NCBI GenBank assembly: GCA_023213395.1 | Contig: CM041465.1 | Location: forward strand, 244,535,741-244,599,740 | Reading direction: 5' to 3' | Length of the DNA: 64,000 nucleotides | Source: Cycas panzhihuaensis | Lineage: Eukaryota > Cycadophyta | Shown here: in pieces, positions 1-12,060 of the stretch | Layout: each line of letters begins with the position of its first letter | How positions within the stretch are numbered: position 1 is the first letter of the stretch | Position numbers and translations under genes: made by a program | Notes under the pieces: generated by a model | What the model was told of the DNA's origin: nothing | Databases searched by the model: none | What the model saw: the letters and a program-made list of their open reading frames with translations, nothing else

Positions 1-84
1 GGTGCCTATAGGATCACCACCTTGTAGAGCCTTGAGTTTGAAAAAGCCGTTAACGGGAAATTCCTTAAGAAATTCTACTCGTGA
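1..84 (+). pseudogene. Gypsy integrase C-terminal tail (D)
   Basis: Frame 1 reads GAYRITTL, stop, then SLEFEKAVNGKFLKKFYS and a TGA at 82-84. The same tail ends B's integrase (minus strand, about 36020-35935, TYRIATLEGLEFEKVVNGKFL), so this is the end of pol. This segment of gypsy integrases follows the GPF/Y-type motif and has no catalytic residues. One premature TAG is present at 25-27. The body of the protein is outside the window. Confidence 0.75.
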
Positions 85-815
85 CTTCATCATCACCTTA
101 TTCATGCTCTGAAACGAGCCTAAACTACCATCTTAAGTTTGTTTTTATTTCCCCTAGCCACGGGTGGAATGACGACTTAGGATGGCCCCTTTAGTTTCTT
201 TCTGGTTCCTCTCATGGAACCCTTGTTCCCATTTTCCTTGGGACCTTGTCCTCCTATTTGGGTAGCCCCCAGCTAGGACGATGCTTTGGAGTATCGTCAC
301 TCCCCTCTCGCTTGGTATTTCCTTTGCATATCCTGCTATGCTCCCATGTGGACATGCATATTACCCTATTTCCTAACCCCGTATATGTCGATCATTTCTA
401 CTCATAGTGGTCGTGCGTGCTCCTGTTAGGTATATGGCTCTGCATGAAAGGAAATATGCACAACCTAAACAAATGTCATAACATAAAGCTCATATAATAA
501 TCAACTCATAATGTAACCACACATATCCTTGTGCATCCGTGTACCCTCATATACACACGTAAACATGTAAACAAACATGCATATCATCCATTACACATTA
601 TGATACACATCATCATATATCAAAATGGGGTATCAATCACCCTATCTATATATACATCAAAAATCATGTGCCATATCATACATATGGTATGGTACATCGT
701 CTGTGGGAAGCCAGTGTCCTTACATGGGGGGTACAATCATGTGGCTATATATATGGTGAACCCCTGGAGGCTCGTGCTTTCCCCTGTCCAAAACAAATGC
801 ATATGTCCTACCCTA

Positions 816-1110
816 CTACTGCCCTGTCCTTGGAGCATCATCTCCTGGTTGATGTGATCCCTCTCCTAGGGACCACATGCCTCCGAGACTCCTCCTAAGT
901 CTCCGCGAGCTCCCTGCCTTGCTCCCCTCGTCCCGTGGCCTCCTCGGGGTCGTCGCCAGCGTATGAGTCTGTGTCTTGCTTCGCGTTGACCTCAATGCCA
1001 TATCCTCGATCAGTCGATTGTATCGGGCCTGGATATGGTCCCGCTCCATCTCTACAAGTCGGAACCTCTCCTCCATCCCCTAGAGTCGCTCCTCCAGTAC
1101 TATCACCTGG
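816..1110 (-). pseudogene. Antisense coiled-coil exon remnant (D)
   Basis: Opposite strand to D's pol. The frame contains MEERFRLVEMERDHIQARYN and runs on through a basic Arg/Ser-rich tail to a stop at 816-818. A stop codon lies just before this start, but the frame continues upstream with VLEERL. B carries the same protein segment on its antisense strand (about 34850-35130: VEGERDHI, stop, TRYDQLVDQMALR). The spacing of charged and hydrophobic residues suggests an alpha-helical coiled coil. Amino-acid similarity in two diverged copies supports real former coding. Function is unknown; it is read here as the last exon of an antisense gene carried by this gypsy family. Confidence 0.5.
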
Positions 1111-1696
1111 ATATGGCTCCCCGTATCCCTTCCAGCTCCTCCCTGAGCCTCTAGTGCCTACACCCATGTCTGTAGGGCATCCCTCTCATATCGGATGGCA
1201 TCCATCTCTACATGCAGACGCCTTGCACGTGCCTCGTGCTATTGGGACTCTGCTATTTATATGTCTCTCGCCCTTATCAATGGGGTGAATATTACTGTGT
1301 GACTGCCTACCGATTTGGGCTCATCGCTAGCCTGGATGGGAGGATGTCCCTCCGCATAGGCCTGAGGGAATATCTCTCAGACTACTGCGTCCACCAACCT
1401 TTGAATATCTACCGTACCTACAATCCAACATGCCACATGTCAGTCCATGTCTATATGGATATCAAATCAAAACTAAACAATGCGAAATGGGTTAGGTTTT
1501 CAAGGATCCACTTACTGGATCTAGCCTGGCGCTCGTCATCTTGGCTCTATAGTCCTAGCAGCTGTCCTCTGGCCTCGATCCAACAGTTCGATCACCCTCT
1601 ACGTGCCTCCAAAGTCAGGTAGTGCTCTATTGCATAGGGAAATAGCTCTGGATTTACTCGAGAGCCTGTGAAAATGAATCCATTTTTTTGTTGATT

Positions 1697-1712
1697 TTCC
1701 TTATATAGGCAG
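1697..1712 (-). promoter_or_regulatory. TATA box of the antisense unit (D)
   Basis: On the minus strand this reads CCTATATAAGGAAAAT, a good plant TATA box. B has the same element in the same relative place (plus strand, 32555-32570, CTATATAAGGAAAA). Both point away from the 3' LTR, towards the antisense coding remnants. The sequence and its conservation are seen directly; the role is inferred. Read on the pol strand, it would instead sit about 550 bp upstream of the extra RNase H. Confidence 0.4.
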
Positions 1713-2250
1713 GGACCCTGACGTGCACTGTTTCTATTTTCGCTCTCGTGACAGCCCTTTGGATCATCTCTTGCCCTTGATCACCTTTTCCTTTTGGCCC
1801 TGTCTCTCATTGTGCTCCCATAGCCTTCGTCTTGCTTCTTCTTGCGAGTGCATTTATGGCACCCTGCCAATGCATTTTTTTCGCAGGGCCCCTTTTGTCT
1901 CGTTTTGCGTGTCGCTCCCATGCATGCCTGAGTTTATACTTGTTTGGCTCGTTTCGCCGTCTTGGACTCATTTTTGCAGCCCATTCTTGCCCCTAGGGTC
2001 TCCAAAAGGAATGCTCCTTCTATTCAGAGTCATTCTTTACTTTTCAAAGCAACCTTTGGCACCACGGGGTGCCCTTTTTTTGCCCACTCTCAGCCAGTGT
2101 CCAGATAGCCTGCTCTTGTCCTTGGGTAGCCTCGTTGCTAGGTCTTTCTACCCTTTACGGCTATTTATTACTTGCCATACGAGTCTCTTTGTGATTCGAC
2201 TCTTGTATTACTATATACTTCCTCTACTAAGACGTTTGCTATCATCACCT

Positions 2251-2673
2251 ATGTCTCTCTTTATCTTTACTGATGGCGGAAGCTGCGGTAATCTTGGACC
2301 TTCTGTTGCTGCATGGATTCTTCGTAGCTCTTCCAGATATGATTTCTTGTGCTCTGGAATCTTCCTCCCCAAGGCCACCAATAACGAAGCCAAGTACACG
2401 GTCATTATCGAAGCCTTCACTAATGCACTCCATTTCCATCACAGATCGATTATTCTTCTTTGTGACTCCCAGGTTGTAGTGTCCCAACTCACCCAGGTTT
2501 ACCAGGTGTGATGCTCCCACTTGAGAGCCCTTGCCTTAACCGCCAGGTCTCTTTTGGCTAGTTTCCACTCTGTCGACATCTGGCACATCCCTCGGGCCCT
2601 CAACGCTGAGGCAGATAGTCTCATTCATCTCATCCATGAGCACCGCCTCCCTCTTCTTGTTGACCGTCCCTGA
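2251..2673 (+). pseudogene. Extra RNase H domain downstream of integrase (D)
   Basis: About 140 residues from ATG 2251. The start FTDGGSCGN carries the first catalytic Asp, NNEAKYTVIIEA the Glu, LLCDSQVVVSQL the second Asp, and NAEADSLIH the last Asp, so the D-E-D-D set of an RNase H is complete. This type of RNase H (often called aRNH) is a known second RNase H of Tat-lineage gypsy elements; it would remove the RNA strand of the RNA-DNA hybrid during reverse transcription. One in-frame TGA (2509-2511) breaks it; B has CGA at that codon, so it is a CpG-type transition. The frame is open upstream to 1723, but that part has no recognisable domain. The position after the integrase is unusual. 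Confidence 0.75.
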
Positions 2674-3091
2674 GACTTGCCTAGTCGCTCTATCACCCAA
2701 GTCTCAACCCATCAAATAGATCTCTTTGTGATCTATTCGCACCTCCAAAAGCTAGCCGCTAATGAGGTTAAACTATGGTGACTACCAGGTTTGCTCATTT
2801 ACCTTTTTAACCTGACATCATGATGCATCTCTTTGCACTTTTATGATGGGGGTAGCCCCCTCATCCTTTTAGCTTCCGGTCGATTCCTAGGTGGCACATA
2901 AGCAGCTCCTATGTCATCTCCACCCTTGTCCTCGTATCCACGCATTCTGCCATAACACTTTCCAGTACCCTTGTCTCATGTTATGATCATGATTTATATA
3001 TATATACATACACATGTGCTACTGACAGTTGTGTTTCTAGCATTCGCCATCGCACCATACTTCCGAGTGGTGAGGCTTTCACGCCGAGGCG

Positions 3092-6000
3092 TGTTTCACA
3101 GCTACCGTGAATGGATCTGAATAGGTTGGCTCAGGTAAGCTCAGGTATACTTCTTCCTTTTCACTTGTGCTATTTCTTTGGAAAGGTTGACAAAAGTGTT
3201 GCCTCTCTGTATGATTGCTTGCTTCATTTACGTGATTATTTTGTATTTGTTGCATGTTCATGCTGCCTGTCGTATCGTGAGCCTATGACGACCCAGCGGG
3301 ACCTACCTTTCCATAAAGCAGGAATCCCCATGGTATTTTACAACTCTCTGCGCTGTCTCCACATCATCTCGAGTTTCTGCTAGACTGTATGACCTGTTCA
3401 TGCGTCGACCTTGAGTTCCTAGCACCTTATTTCTGGGACCTTTTGCCTGTTGATGTTTACTTGCTTCTGTCCACGTGCATTTTGGACTGTCTCAGTCACC
3501 TAGACAGGAGGGCTAGCCCCTCCCAGGCCTTCCACATCACCTCCCAAAGCTCCCGGAACCCAAAATTCTGCCATTTTAGCTTTCTGGTCCCGCACTGCTA
3601 CAAACTTAGTGGTACCACGAAGTTTGCTGCAGTGCGACTATTGTCAATTATTTTTTAAAATCTGCTGTGGCAACTCTTGCGTTTCCCGCAGAATTGCCAT
3701 GTAGTCTCGTGCCCACCTCAACACTATTTGTACCCTATTTGCTCACTTAGAGCTGGGATGGGTATACGTATCAAAACCCTCATCGTTTTGTCTCTCTTAG
3801 GTCATTTTTTTGCTCTCCAACATAATAATTTCTGCTGTAACTCTTGCTCTCCTACTCTTTCTGCAACAACTGTACTTGTAGGCCTGTGTTTCTTGCACCC
3901 CAGGCCAGGATTCGCCTGTAACTCCTTGCTTCCATGGTAGGAAGCCTCTCTCCAGGTTTTATCAAGCGATTTTGGTGCTAATTCTTCTCCAACTCGCCCA
4001 ACAAGTGTCCTTTTTAGCTGTCCGTTGGAATCTCTCCTGCAAACCCTTGTAGGGGTCCTCTTCTTCGCTGTTAGTAGGCCCAGAGCTGCCATATATCTAC
4101 CCAGCAGGTCTCCTAAACCCTTCTCTTCCGAATTTATGGTAAGTTATCCCCATTTTAGACCTATTGCTTGTCTTATTTACCTATTTCCTTCAGGTCTTAC
4201 CGTTGCAAAGTGTTTTTCCATTATATTTGGCTTGTTGCCTCCCAGCTCTACCTTTCTCTCCAGTAATTTTCTTCAAGTGAGTAGCAGGAGAAGAGTCACA
4301 AGGTTGGGTGAAGAGAGTAAGGCGGGGCAACCCCCCTTTTCAGTCCTTCTCTCCAAGGGTAACCCCTTCCCACTTTCTCTTCTCTTGCTCCATGCTGTTC
4401 TTGGGATTATTAGGAGTGATTGAGCCCTAGGCTTATGCTGGATCATCAGCGTACACAGCCCCTTGCTACGCTAATTCCAGGCCTACTCGCCTCTTGTTTA
4501 GACCCCCATAGTGTCCCTTGTATTGTTGGGTACCCCTTGATACCATTGGCAAGGGTTTGCGCACCAGATTGCTGCCCATAACAACTTCATGTCTTGCATA
4601 TTTCCTAACGCTTTGTTACCCTTTTCTTAGCTCTCCTTGGCTGTCCTTAGTTACCTTTATTACCACCTTGCTGTGCTCAGGAGTTGTGTGGAGAACTCAG
4701 CAGAGGATTTGCCATCCTGAGGCTTCCCTTGCCCCTTATTTGCTCGATGTTTATCCTTGCTTAAGAGAGGGTTTCAGAGCTTGTTGCGGCAACTGTTTTT
4801 GCTAACATTTTAACACAAATATCACATATATACTTGCATATACATAGTTTATCATTTGCAGCCCCTTCTCGGAAGGGATAAATCCGTGCATGTACAGGTT
4901 GTCGTGGTGCTTTCGCAAAGGTATAAAGCGTTCAGATCTAGGTAAGGTCTACCGCTTTGTTTCTTTACTTTCGCTTCTTTCCTTTTCGCTTCCTTTTCAT
5001 AAAGGGGAAGGTAAGGAAGCCCTTGTCATACACATCAAGACTTGGTCATGCCTCCTTGGATTGACGTGGGGATGTACGTTGCGCATGGGTGAGGTCCTCT
5101 ATCAGTCGCTACATCTTCCGAGTACGTGCATCCTCCCTTTAACCCTCGCTTTCCCTTTCTTACTTTTATTTAGGATCTATATGTTAGTTAAGTAGGTTGC
5201 ACATAAAAGTAAAAGGGAAAAAAATATCTTTTATTTACGATTGTATGTTTGCACATCGTACATTTGACCCTCATAGGAAAAGGACCTATAGGAGACTTGT
5301 CTTTTTCTTTTCCTTTGCTTGCAAAGCTTAGTTTTCCCACTCAGTTTATTCCCACCTGGCATTATTTGCTTGCATACGTGACACCTATTCCCATTTCCTT
5401 TCTTATTTCCTTTTTGGATCATTAGGGGAAACTTTAGTTTAGTTGTCCCGCTCTCATTTCTCTCTCTCCCTCTTGGCCTTATTTGCTTGGTCAAATAACC
5501 AAGAGGAACCCGGTCTCATTGTAGGCTATCACCTACTTTGTCCCCGCTCGTTTCCCTCCATCATAGGGAAACCCTTGAGGACTCCTCTCTTCCCCTTCCG
5601 ACCATCCAAGGGTGGGAGGATCTTCCTCTTGAGTTTATTTGGACTACCTTTCTTGTTCTCCCTCTTTCTCTTTGGGATAGAGGACCACTCCAAGGTAATT
5701 GGGTATCATCCACAGGTCCTGAACTTGCGCTCCGGCGCATGGGGCACCCTATATGTTACTTACTTCACTTGTAGGTTTTCACCCACACCCTCGATACCAC
5801 CATCGACCATCATCATTCCTACCAAGCTAGGTGATTATCCCGTAGATGCGCATCTACATGCTTGTATAAAAAGACAATAAGGGAATAAAGTAAAATGGAA
5901 CCAACTCACATCATCATCTTGCATATTAGATCGCATTCTAGGAAAGAGCATTAATTAAGGGTTACCCCTTTCCCTCTTTTTTCCAATTGCAGTGCCGTGC

Positions 6001-6658
6001 ACTTTGTATGATATCTTGGTTTATTTCTTTGCTTCTCCTTCCCTTGTTTGAAATGAAATGAGAATGAGGATTTATTTTTGGGAGAGAGTATATTTATTAT
6101 TCTTTGAAAATGTATGCTTGCTTTACCTCTCATTTGCACACATACGACTAGTCTTTGTTTCATTATTGCGTATAGAGATTAGACCCTCTTCACACATAGA
6201 GTGGCAGGAACTCTTGTCGCTACCACTCTTCATCCATCCAACTTTCCTGCTAAGCAGATTAGTTCTTAGAGGGTTTGTCCCTTAAGATCTCCTTTTTTAC
6301 CTCATCATACCTACACACACTTCACCTACATCCCTTAGCTTTCTTTCCACGAGGGTCTACTCCCTCATTGGGTCTTGCCTTTCCCTTTTGACCATCCAAG
6401 GGCAGGAAGACCCTTGCTTCGAGGTTACTTGGGTAACCAAGGACATCCCTCACCTACGCTCCCCTTCAAAGTCAAAAGTCAAGTTACCTTGAGGAAATTG
6501 TGTGCCATTCGTGGGTCCTGAACCTGTATTCTGATGCATAGATGCCCTGTGTGGGTGCTTCCTTACACTTGTTGGTTTGATCCCTTTATCTCGGAGCCTC
6601 CCGTCAATTATCTTAATCCCAACTAGGTGTAGTTACTATCCACATAGACGTGATTCCA
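3092..6658 (+). repeat. 3' LTR of gypsy element D
   Basis: Starts TGTTTCACAGCTACCG and ends CATAGACGTGATTCCA, matching both termini of B's LTRs in reverse complement (31080 and 22864; 46360 and 42813). Length is 3567 bp, against about 2966 bp for B's LTRs without their insertions. The next five bases, GCAAT (6659-6663), are the candidate right target duplication; the left partner is outside the window. The LTR is pyrimidine-rich on this strand. It contains many short open frames, none with a recognisable domain. Confidence 0.8.
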
Positions 6659-6987
6659 GCAATGAAACCTCAATATGATGTGTTTAGGAACAACAACATG
6701 GTTATCTTTTGAAATCACAATCATAAATTCAAATAACATTTATTTGTTTAACAAATTATTCTCATAGAATTGCCTATAAATAGTTGCCATAATAATAACA
6801 AAAGACTTAACAGACTGATCAACAAAAATAGAAAAGAAGGATTGGTTGAATAAGATCACAGTCGAATACCCCTACGGCTACCATGATGAGTACTATCATT
6901 TTATTTTACAACCATCTCTACTAGGAACAAACAAATGTATAGGGAACTCGTGTCTAGCCAAGAATGCACTTCGTACGTAGTTATCTC
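6659..6987. other. Spacer between D and E
   Basis: About 330 bp of AT-rich sequence between the 3' end of gypsy D and the LTR of copia E. No coding or structural signal was recognised beyond the candidate GCAAT duplication at its left edge. Confidence 0.5.
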
Positions 6988-7343
6988 TATTCGGGAACAT
7001 AAAATTATATATATATGTTTCCATCTGCAGAATCTTTAACTATACATAATAGGCAACAAAAAAATACACACAGAATACAGAGGCACACTACACTGGATTT
7101 ACGTGGAAAAACCCTTTTAGGAAAAAAATCCACCACAAAAGATCCTTCTAGATCATATTTATTATTGCATAACGATTTGATGTATTAAATACATAAGGGC
7201 TCAAGGCATTTATACTCTTCCAAGAGGTGTCACCTAATTAGAGTTATGACCATTTGAATAACTCATACCTTTTCTCTTAATCACCTTAGTTAAACCATAT
7301 TAACATTAACTTAGTGGCTTAACAATCAACTACCACTTTAACA
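6988..7343 (-). repeat. 3' LTR of copia E
   Basis: 356 bp, equal in length to 12853-13208 and similar along its length, including the shared AACAATCAACTACCA near its right end. On the element's strand it begins TGTTAAAGTGG directly after a purine tract. The left end starts TA rather than TG, in line with decay. Confidence 0.85.
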
Positions 7344-7355
7344 TCCCCCATTAAT
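7344..7355 (-). other. Polypurine tract of copia E
   Basis: On the minus strand this reads ATTAATGGGGGA, immediately upstream of the 3' LTR. That is the expected place and composition for the primer of plus-strand DNA synthesis. Confidence 0.7.
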
Positions 7356-7439
7356 GTGAATATGGGGAGCCTACCAATAGCAACAGTTACGTTATCACGA
7401 AGGCTAGAACTATCTTACAGGTTTTTTATCCTTGTCGAT

Positions 7440-8153
7440 ACATCCCCCCTTAAGGATAACATCAGTGATTCCTAATCTGGTATGCATCTCGGTGAATTGA
7501 TCTTCAGTGAATGACTTGATGAATACATCCACAAGCTAGAATTCACTTAGATAGTAGTTGACCTGTAGCTTTCTTGACTTGATATATTCATGGATATAAT
7601 GATGTTGAATCTCAATATGCTTCGTACGCACATGAAACTCTAGATTTTTTGACAAATGAATGGTGCTCTAATTATCAACAAAGATAATAAGATGTCCATT
7701 GAAAACTCTAAGAAACTCCAAGAGACCTTGCAACCATACTACTTCCTTTGCACCAGTATTGCTATGTAATCCATTACCAACACCAAACAACTATCCAACA
7801 ATGGACTTCTGATCATCAAAGTCTTCTCCCTAATCAACATCCGTGTAGCTATGTAATCTTATCTCTTCACCTCGATAGTATTCAAGACCAAAATTGATTG
7901 TTCCCTTCAAATATTTTATAATATGCTTCGCTACAACCAAATGAGACTCATAAAGATTCTGCATGTAGCAGGAAACCAATCCAACAACGTAGGTGATATC
8001 TAGTCTAGTATGGGTCAAGTAGATCAGACTCCTTACCAACTGATGATATTTCTTTCTATCTACAAACAATTTAGTTATATCCTTCTGCAAACATGTACCT
8101 TTTACACATGGTATTACAACAAGTTTGTAATTCTGCATCCCAAACTTATCCAA
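7440..8153 (-). pseudogene. Copia RNase H with the end of RT (E)
   Basis: Reads through the copia RT thumb/RNase H junction: KYHQLVRSLIYLTHTRLDIT, then AKHIIKYLKGTINFGLEY, SYTDVD, and further on LSKNLEFHVRTKHIEIQHHY and LVDVFIKSFTEDQF. These are the usual landmarks of copia RNase H, which degrades genomic RNA after minus-strand synthesis. The frame is the same as the RT but has several stop codons after SYTDVD. The domain ends about 100 bp before the polypurine tract, as usual. Confidence 0.8.
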
Positions 8154-8168
8154 TAAGTTATTTACGTA

Positions 8169-8900
8169 CTACAATTGCAATAACACGACCTGATCATCCA
8201 TTTGCTTGATATGAATGGCTAAGAAATATTGAAGTCTATCAGGATCTGTCATGTCAAATGAAGCTCCTAAATTAGATTTGACTTTAGCAATAGTCTTGCC
8301 ATAGTTACCGCCGATGAGTAAATCATCCATATACAACACACAAGCAACTATTGAAGTCCCTTTTCTTTTCACATACAGGTTTGGGTCGAGTTCTGAAATC
8401 TTGAAACCTTCAGCTTTCAACTTAGTATCTATTTTCTTATACCAAGCATGTGATACTTGTTTCAGACCATAGATCGATTTGTTCAACCGGTAAACAAGAT
8501 GTTGCTGGCATTCATTAATGAATCCCAGAGGCTGCGACATATAAATCTCCTCCTTTACATCTCTGTTAAGGAATATAGACTTGACGTCCATCTGGTGTAA
8601 CTCCCAACTTTAAGTAGCTACTAAGGAAATGAGCAAGTAGACCATTGTCATTCTAGAGACTAGTGCAAATATCTCCTCATAATTAATTCCTTCTTTTTTC
8701 TTAAATCCTTGAGTGACAAGTCTAACCTTGTATTTATCCACCTCTCTATCTGAGCAGAACTTTATCTTATAGACCCACTTTCATCCCACAATGTTCTTTG
8801 TAGGAGGGAGTAGAACCAAATCCCACATATCATTCTTCATCAACGAACCATGCTCCTCCTCTATGACAGCTCTCTAATGTGGATCTCCTTTCCCCTCATC
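8169..8900 (-). pseudogene. Copia reverse transcriptase (E)
   Basis: Carries the copia RT landmarks in order: KWVYKIKF, then QMDVKSIFLNRDVKEEIYM, LNKSIYGLKQVSHAWYKK, and the active-site motif YMDDLL (usual form YVDDM/L). The 140-residue open stretch 8591-8169 is the longest intact part; upstream parts contain stops where Gln or Trp is normally found. It continues in frame into the RNase H. Confidence 0.85.
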
Positions 8901-8990
8901 AAACGAATCAGTATCACTGGAGTTATTGGTGTCTACTAGCATAGTTCGATTAGCATGTTGACTTCTTGTTCTTCTATCATCAGTTAAGGT

Positions 8991-10470
8991 TTACATCACC
9001 ACACTGAAATCTTCGATATACTTCCTTGTCCATAAAGGTATCAGAGGACCTGTTGCTGGAGGTACTTCTTCTTGCGATGACTGCTCACTATTACTCATCC
9101 TACTTAGTCTTACTTCCTCAAGTGTTTCACCAACTGGCTTAATGTCCTCTTCGCTTGATGAATCTAGGAATGGGAGAAGCGGGGGGTAAAAAGTCTCATT
9201 TGATGATCTTTTAGCATGATATGTTAATGACTCATTAAATTTTACATCCTGACTAACCATAATCTTCTTCCCCTGTGGATCCCATAGTCTATAGGCTTTA
9301 TTCTCATTGCAATACCCCATGAATATGCACTTTAAATTCTTCTGATCCAGCTTCTTATGGGTATCATCTGGGATGTGGGCATATGCAATACACCCAAAGG
9401 TTCTTAAATGGATAATGATAGGCTTCTAACCAGTCTATTTCTCTTCGGGGGCCATGCTTTGAACTACTTGAGTGGGTACCCAATTTAGAATATAAACAGT
9501 AGTCACCATAGCCTCTACCCAAAACATCGGTGGAAGGTTTTTAGTGTGCACCATGCACCTTGCCATCTCCATTATGGTATGATTCTTTTGTTTAACAACT
9601 TCATTCTATTATGGGATATACATGACTATAAATTCCTATTTTATACCATGATTGTGGTAGAATTGATTAAACACATGGTTGTCATATTCCTTACCATTAT
9701 CACTTCTTAAATACTTTATCTTCTTATCATATTGATTTTCTACCATCGCTTTCTAGTTACGGAAGTGATCAAACATATCTGACTTACTTTTGAGAAAGTA
9801 AACCCAGGCCTTCCTAGTATAATAATCTATAAATACAAGGGTGTATTGAGCTCTTGATATAGAAGGATTAGGGAGTAGTTCTATTACATCTGAATGTACA
9901 CGCTTCAATTTCTCCTTCTCTCTCTAGGCATTCTCCCAAGCAAAAGGGTAGAAGTGATGCTTACTATACATACACCCTTCACACATACCATCTTAGTAGG
10001 AAATCGATGGAAATTCTTCTACCATCTTCAACCTCTTTAGTAGTGCAATGCTTCTATAGTTAAGGTTTCCTAGGTGATTATGCTAAAGTTCACTCACATC
10101 ATCAACGTTGGCAACAAAGGCATAAGACTTCTTCTGAGATTAATATTTCTCAAACATCTAGAAGTTGTCCCTGACTTTTCCAGTAGCAATGACTGAGAAG
10201 TTTAGCTTTAGATCTTTAATCAAGCATCTATCATTGTAAAGCTACATCTTCATGCCTTATTTACAGTTCTCCCAAGCTAAAAGAAGATTCAACTGCATCT
10301 TGGGTATATAATATACCCCAATAAACTTACCTACTGCAATGGATACTTCGCCAATACCTTCCACCGGTAAAACATAAGTAAAGATAATTTTTACACCACT
10401 CTAAATTTTATTCATCGTATCAAAGTTGCGCTTTTAGTAAGAGATATGCTTTTGCACTCCAAAGTCAGGC
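8991..10470 (-). pseudogene. Copia protease remnant and integrase (E)
   Basis: From right to left: a protease-like VPDFGVQKHIS (the usual DSG is DFG), a pre-integrase zinc region (HNHLGNLNYRS to CEGCMYSKHH), the integrase core with VFIDYYTRKAWVYF and YLRSDNGKEYDN, and a C-terminal MGYCNENKAYRLWDPQGKK stretch followed by an acidic linker to RT. The third catalytic Glu, usually in ERKNRT, is Lys here (VVKQKNHT). The core is broken by several stops, while 9320-8991 is open. Confidence 0.8.
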
Positions 10471-10472
10471 AC

Positions 10473-11326
10473 CTAATAATATCTCTGATCTGACTTAGCT
10501 GATAAGGTTTGTGCTCTAACACAGTGAGCAATAACACTCTTCCTTTTATCATCCCGTCTTACTTTGTGCTTATCATATCTTTTGAATAAACAATTCTTCT
10601 CCCTGTGACCATTATTTTTATAGTAATTACATTTTCCATTAAACTTCTTCTTCTCTTGAGAACTTTTTCTTGACCTTTGTGTGATCTTCTCCTCCTTAGC
10701 AACCTCCTTCCTCTGAGTCTTTATGGCTAGGGCCTGACTTGGTTTAGAACCTCCAAGCATACCATGGTATTTCAGCTTGGCATCATTTTCTAAAATTAGA
10801 TTTTTAAGCTTATCAAATATCTCTGCCTTCATCACCTCATCTCTACTGTAAATGGTCTAAAAAGTGGTGAATGCAACTAGCAGCTTCAATATGATTATTG
10901 TAAATAACAAAGCATTATCAATCAAGTTCTACTTCAGTGCTTCTATCTTGTTCTTGAAGTTTGTGATCTTATTCGGGGAGGAGCTAATGTTGTTTCTCAT
11001 CTTCCACATGTGAATTAAGTAACTCCAGCATTAGGGCAAGACGTCTATTCATTTTCTTCTTCTTAAAAGTTATACACTTTTGTCTATATTTTGTTTGGTT
11101 CGTCTAGATTGTGAACCAAAGCTCTCTAGTCTAGTGCTAACAACAATTTCAACAGTCTCACATTTATAAATTTCTTCTTTTCGAGACGAACACACTCTTT
11201 ATGGTCTAGTAGAATCACATCCACCTTAACCTTAGTGATACCCTAGAGTTGATTTATCACCAAAATAAGCTTCATATTGGCCTTCCACTTGCTATAATTG
11301 TTACCATTGAAAATAACCTTGGGCAT
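10473..11326 (-). pseudogene. Copia gag (E)
   Basis: Starts near ATG 11326 with MPKVIFNGNNYSKWKANM, a typical copia gag start (F-x-G-x-NY-x-x-W). It ends with a Lys-rich stretch and one zinc knuckle, CNYYKNNGHREKNC, in which the second Cys of CCHC is Tyr. Gag forms the particle and binds genomic RNA. The C-terminal 120 residues (10835-10473) are open; the N-terminal half is interrupted and at least one frame change lies between. Confidence 0.75.
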
Positions 11327-12060
11327 AAAACATTCTATCTTGAGAAATAGGCTTTAATATGTGATAAACAACACTAAAATAATTGTCTTTTAGACAAAAA
11401 TACACCCCTATGTCCTCCACTAACTTAAGGGCACACTGCGAAAGGCACTAAATACTAACTATACACGCGTTAAGAGAGTCACCAATTGTTCTCCCTTACA
11501 AAGGCCAATGAAAGACCTTAAATGACCTTAAAAGTGTTAAAAAATGACTCTTAAGTCACGTATAAAGTGCTCCAAGAATTGAGGATGGCTTTGTAAGGCA
11601 AAAATACATGGTCTCCAAGTTAGAATCACAAAAAAATCTCTTTGATCCACACCTAAAATGATTCAAAGTGCTCTAAATACTTCACACTATACAGTAATAT
11701 GATTTTTTAGTGGTCTAAGGGCCTTTTATAAAGTTCAATTATAAAGTGAATATGCCAAAAGGTATATTCTCAAAAGTGGTAACTTTTGGAATAACGTCCC
11801 CTTAGTAACTTAATGTACATGCTTTAATCTCAAGAAAAACGTGTAGAAAAATAATTCTTAATATTATTAAGATTAAAAATTATCAAAATCACACCTTATG
11901 ATATCTCTCGCTCTTTACATTATGAAATATGAATGTGCAACTACCGTTAGGTATACACAGACTGCATGTAATAACCATGCCTGCAATTAACTTTATATGG
12001 CTAGTAAGAGAATCGTACATAGCCCAGCCACATACTGGACAAGCTAGTCAATGAAGACAC

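Larger units (their letters stand above)
1..6658 (+). mobile_element. Gypsy element D, 3' part (Athila/Tat-like)
   Basis: Plus-strand 3' portion of a Ty3/gypsy LTR retrotransposon; the 5' LTR, gag and most of pol lie left of the window. In order it shows the integrase C-terminal tail, a spacer with an antisense coding remnant, an extra RNase H, and a 3.57 kb 3' LTR. It is a relative of element B (22864-46360) in the opposite orientation: base 1 aligns to about 35990 of B and the LTR end at 6658 matches B's LTR terminus at 22864. Compared with B it lacks about 1.7 kb (B 32780-34490). The family assignment rests on homology to B, which has a complete pol. Confidence 0.85.

Noticed and set aside
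1723-2250. Open N-terminal extension (176 residues) before the extra RNase H of D
   Set aside because: No recognisable domain and not clearly conserved in B; the pyrimidine-rich strand simply has few stops. Translation is taken from ATG 2251.
4025-5880. Several open frames of 90-145 residues in the LTR of D
   Set aside because: Low-complexity Leu/Ser/Pro/Phe-rich translations of a pyrimidine-rich LTR, without a domain.
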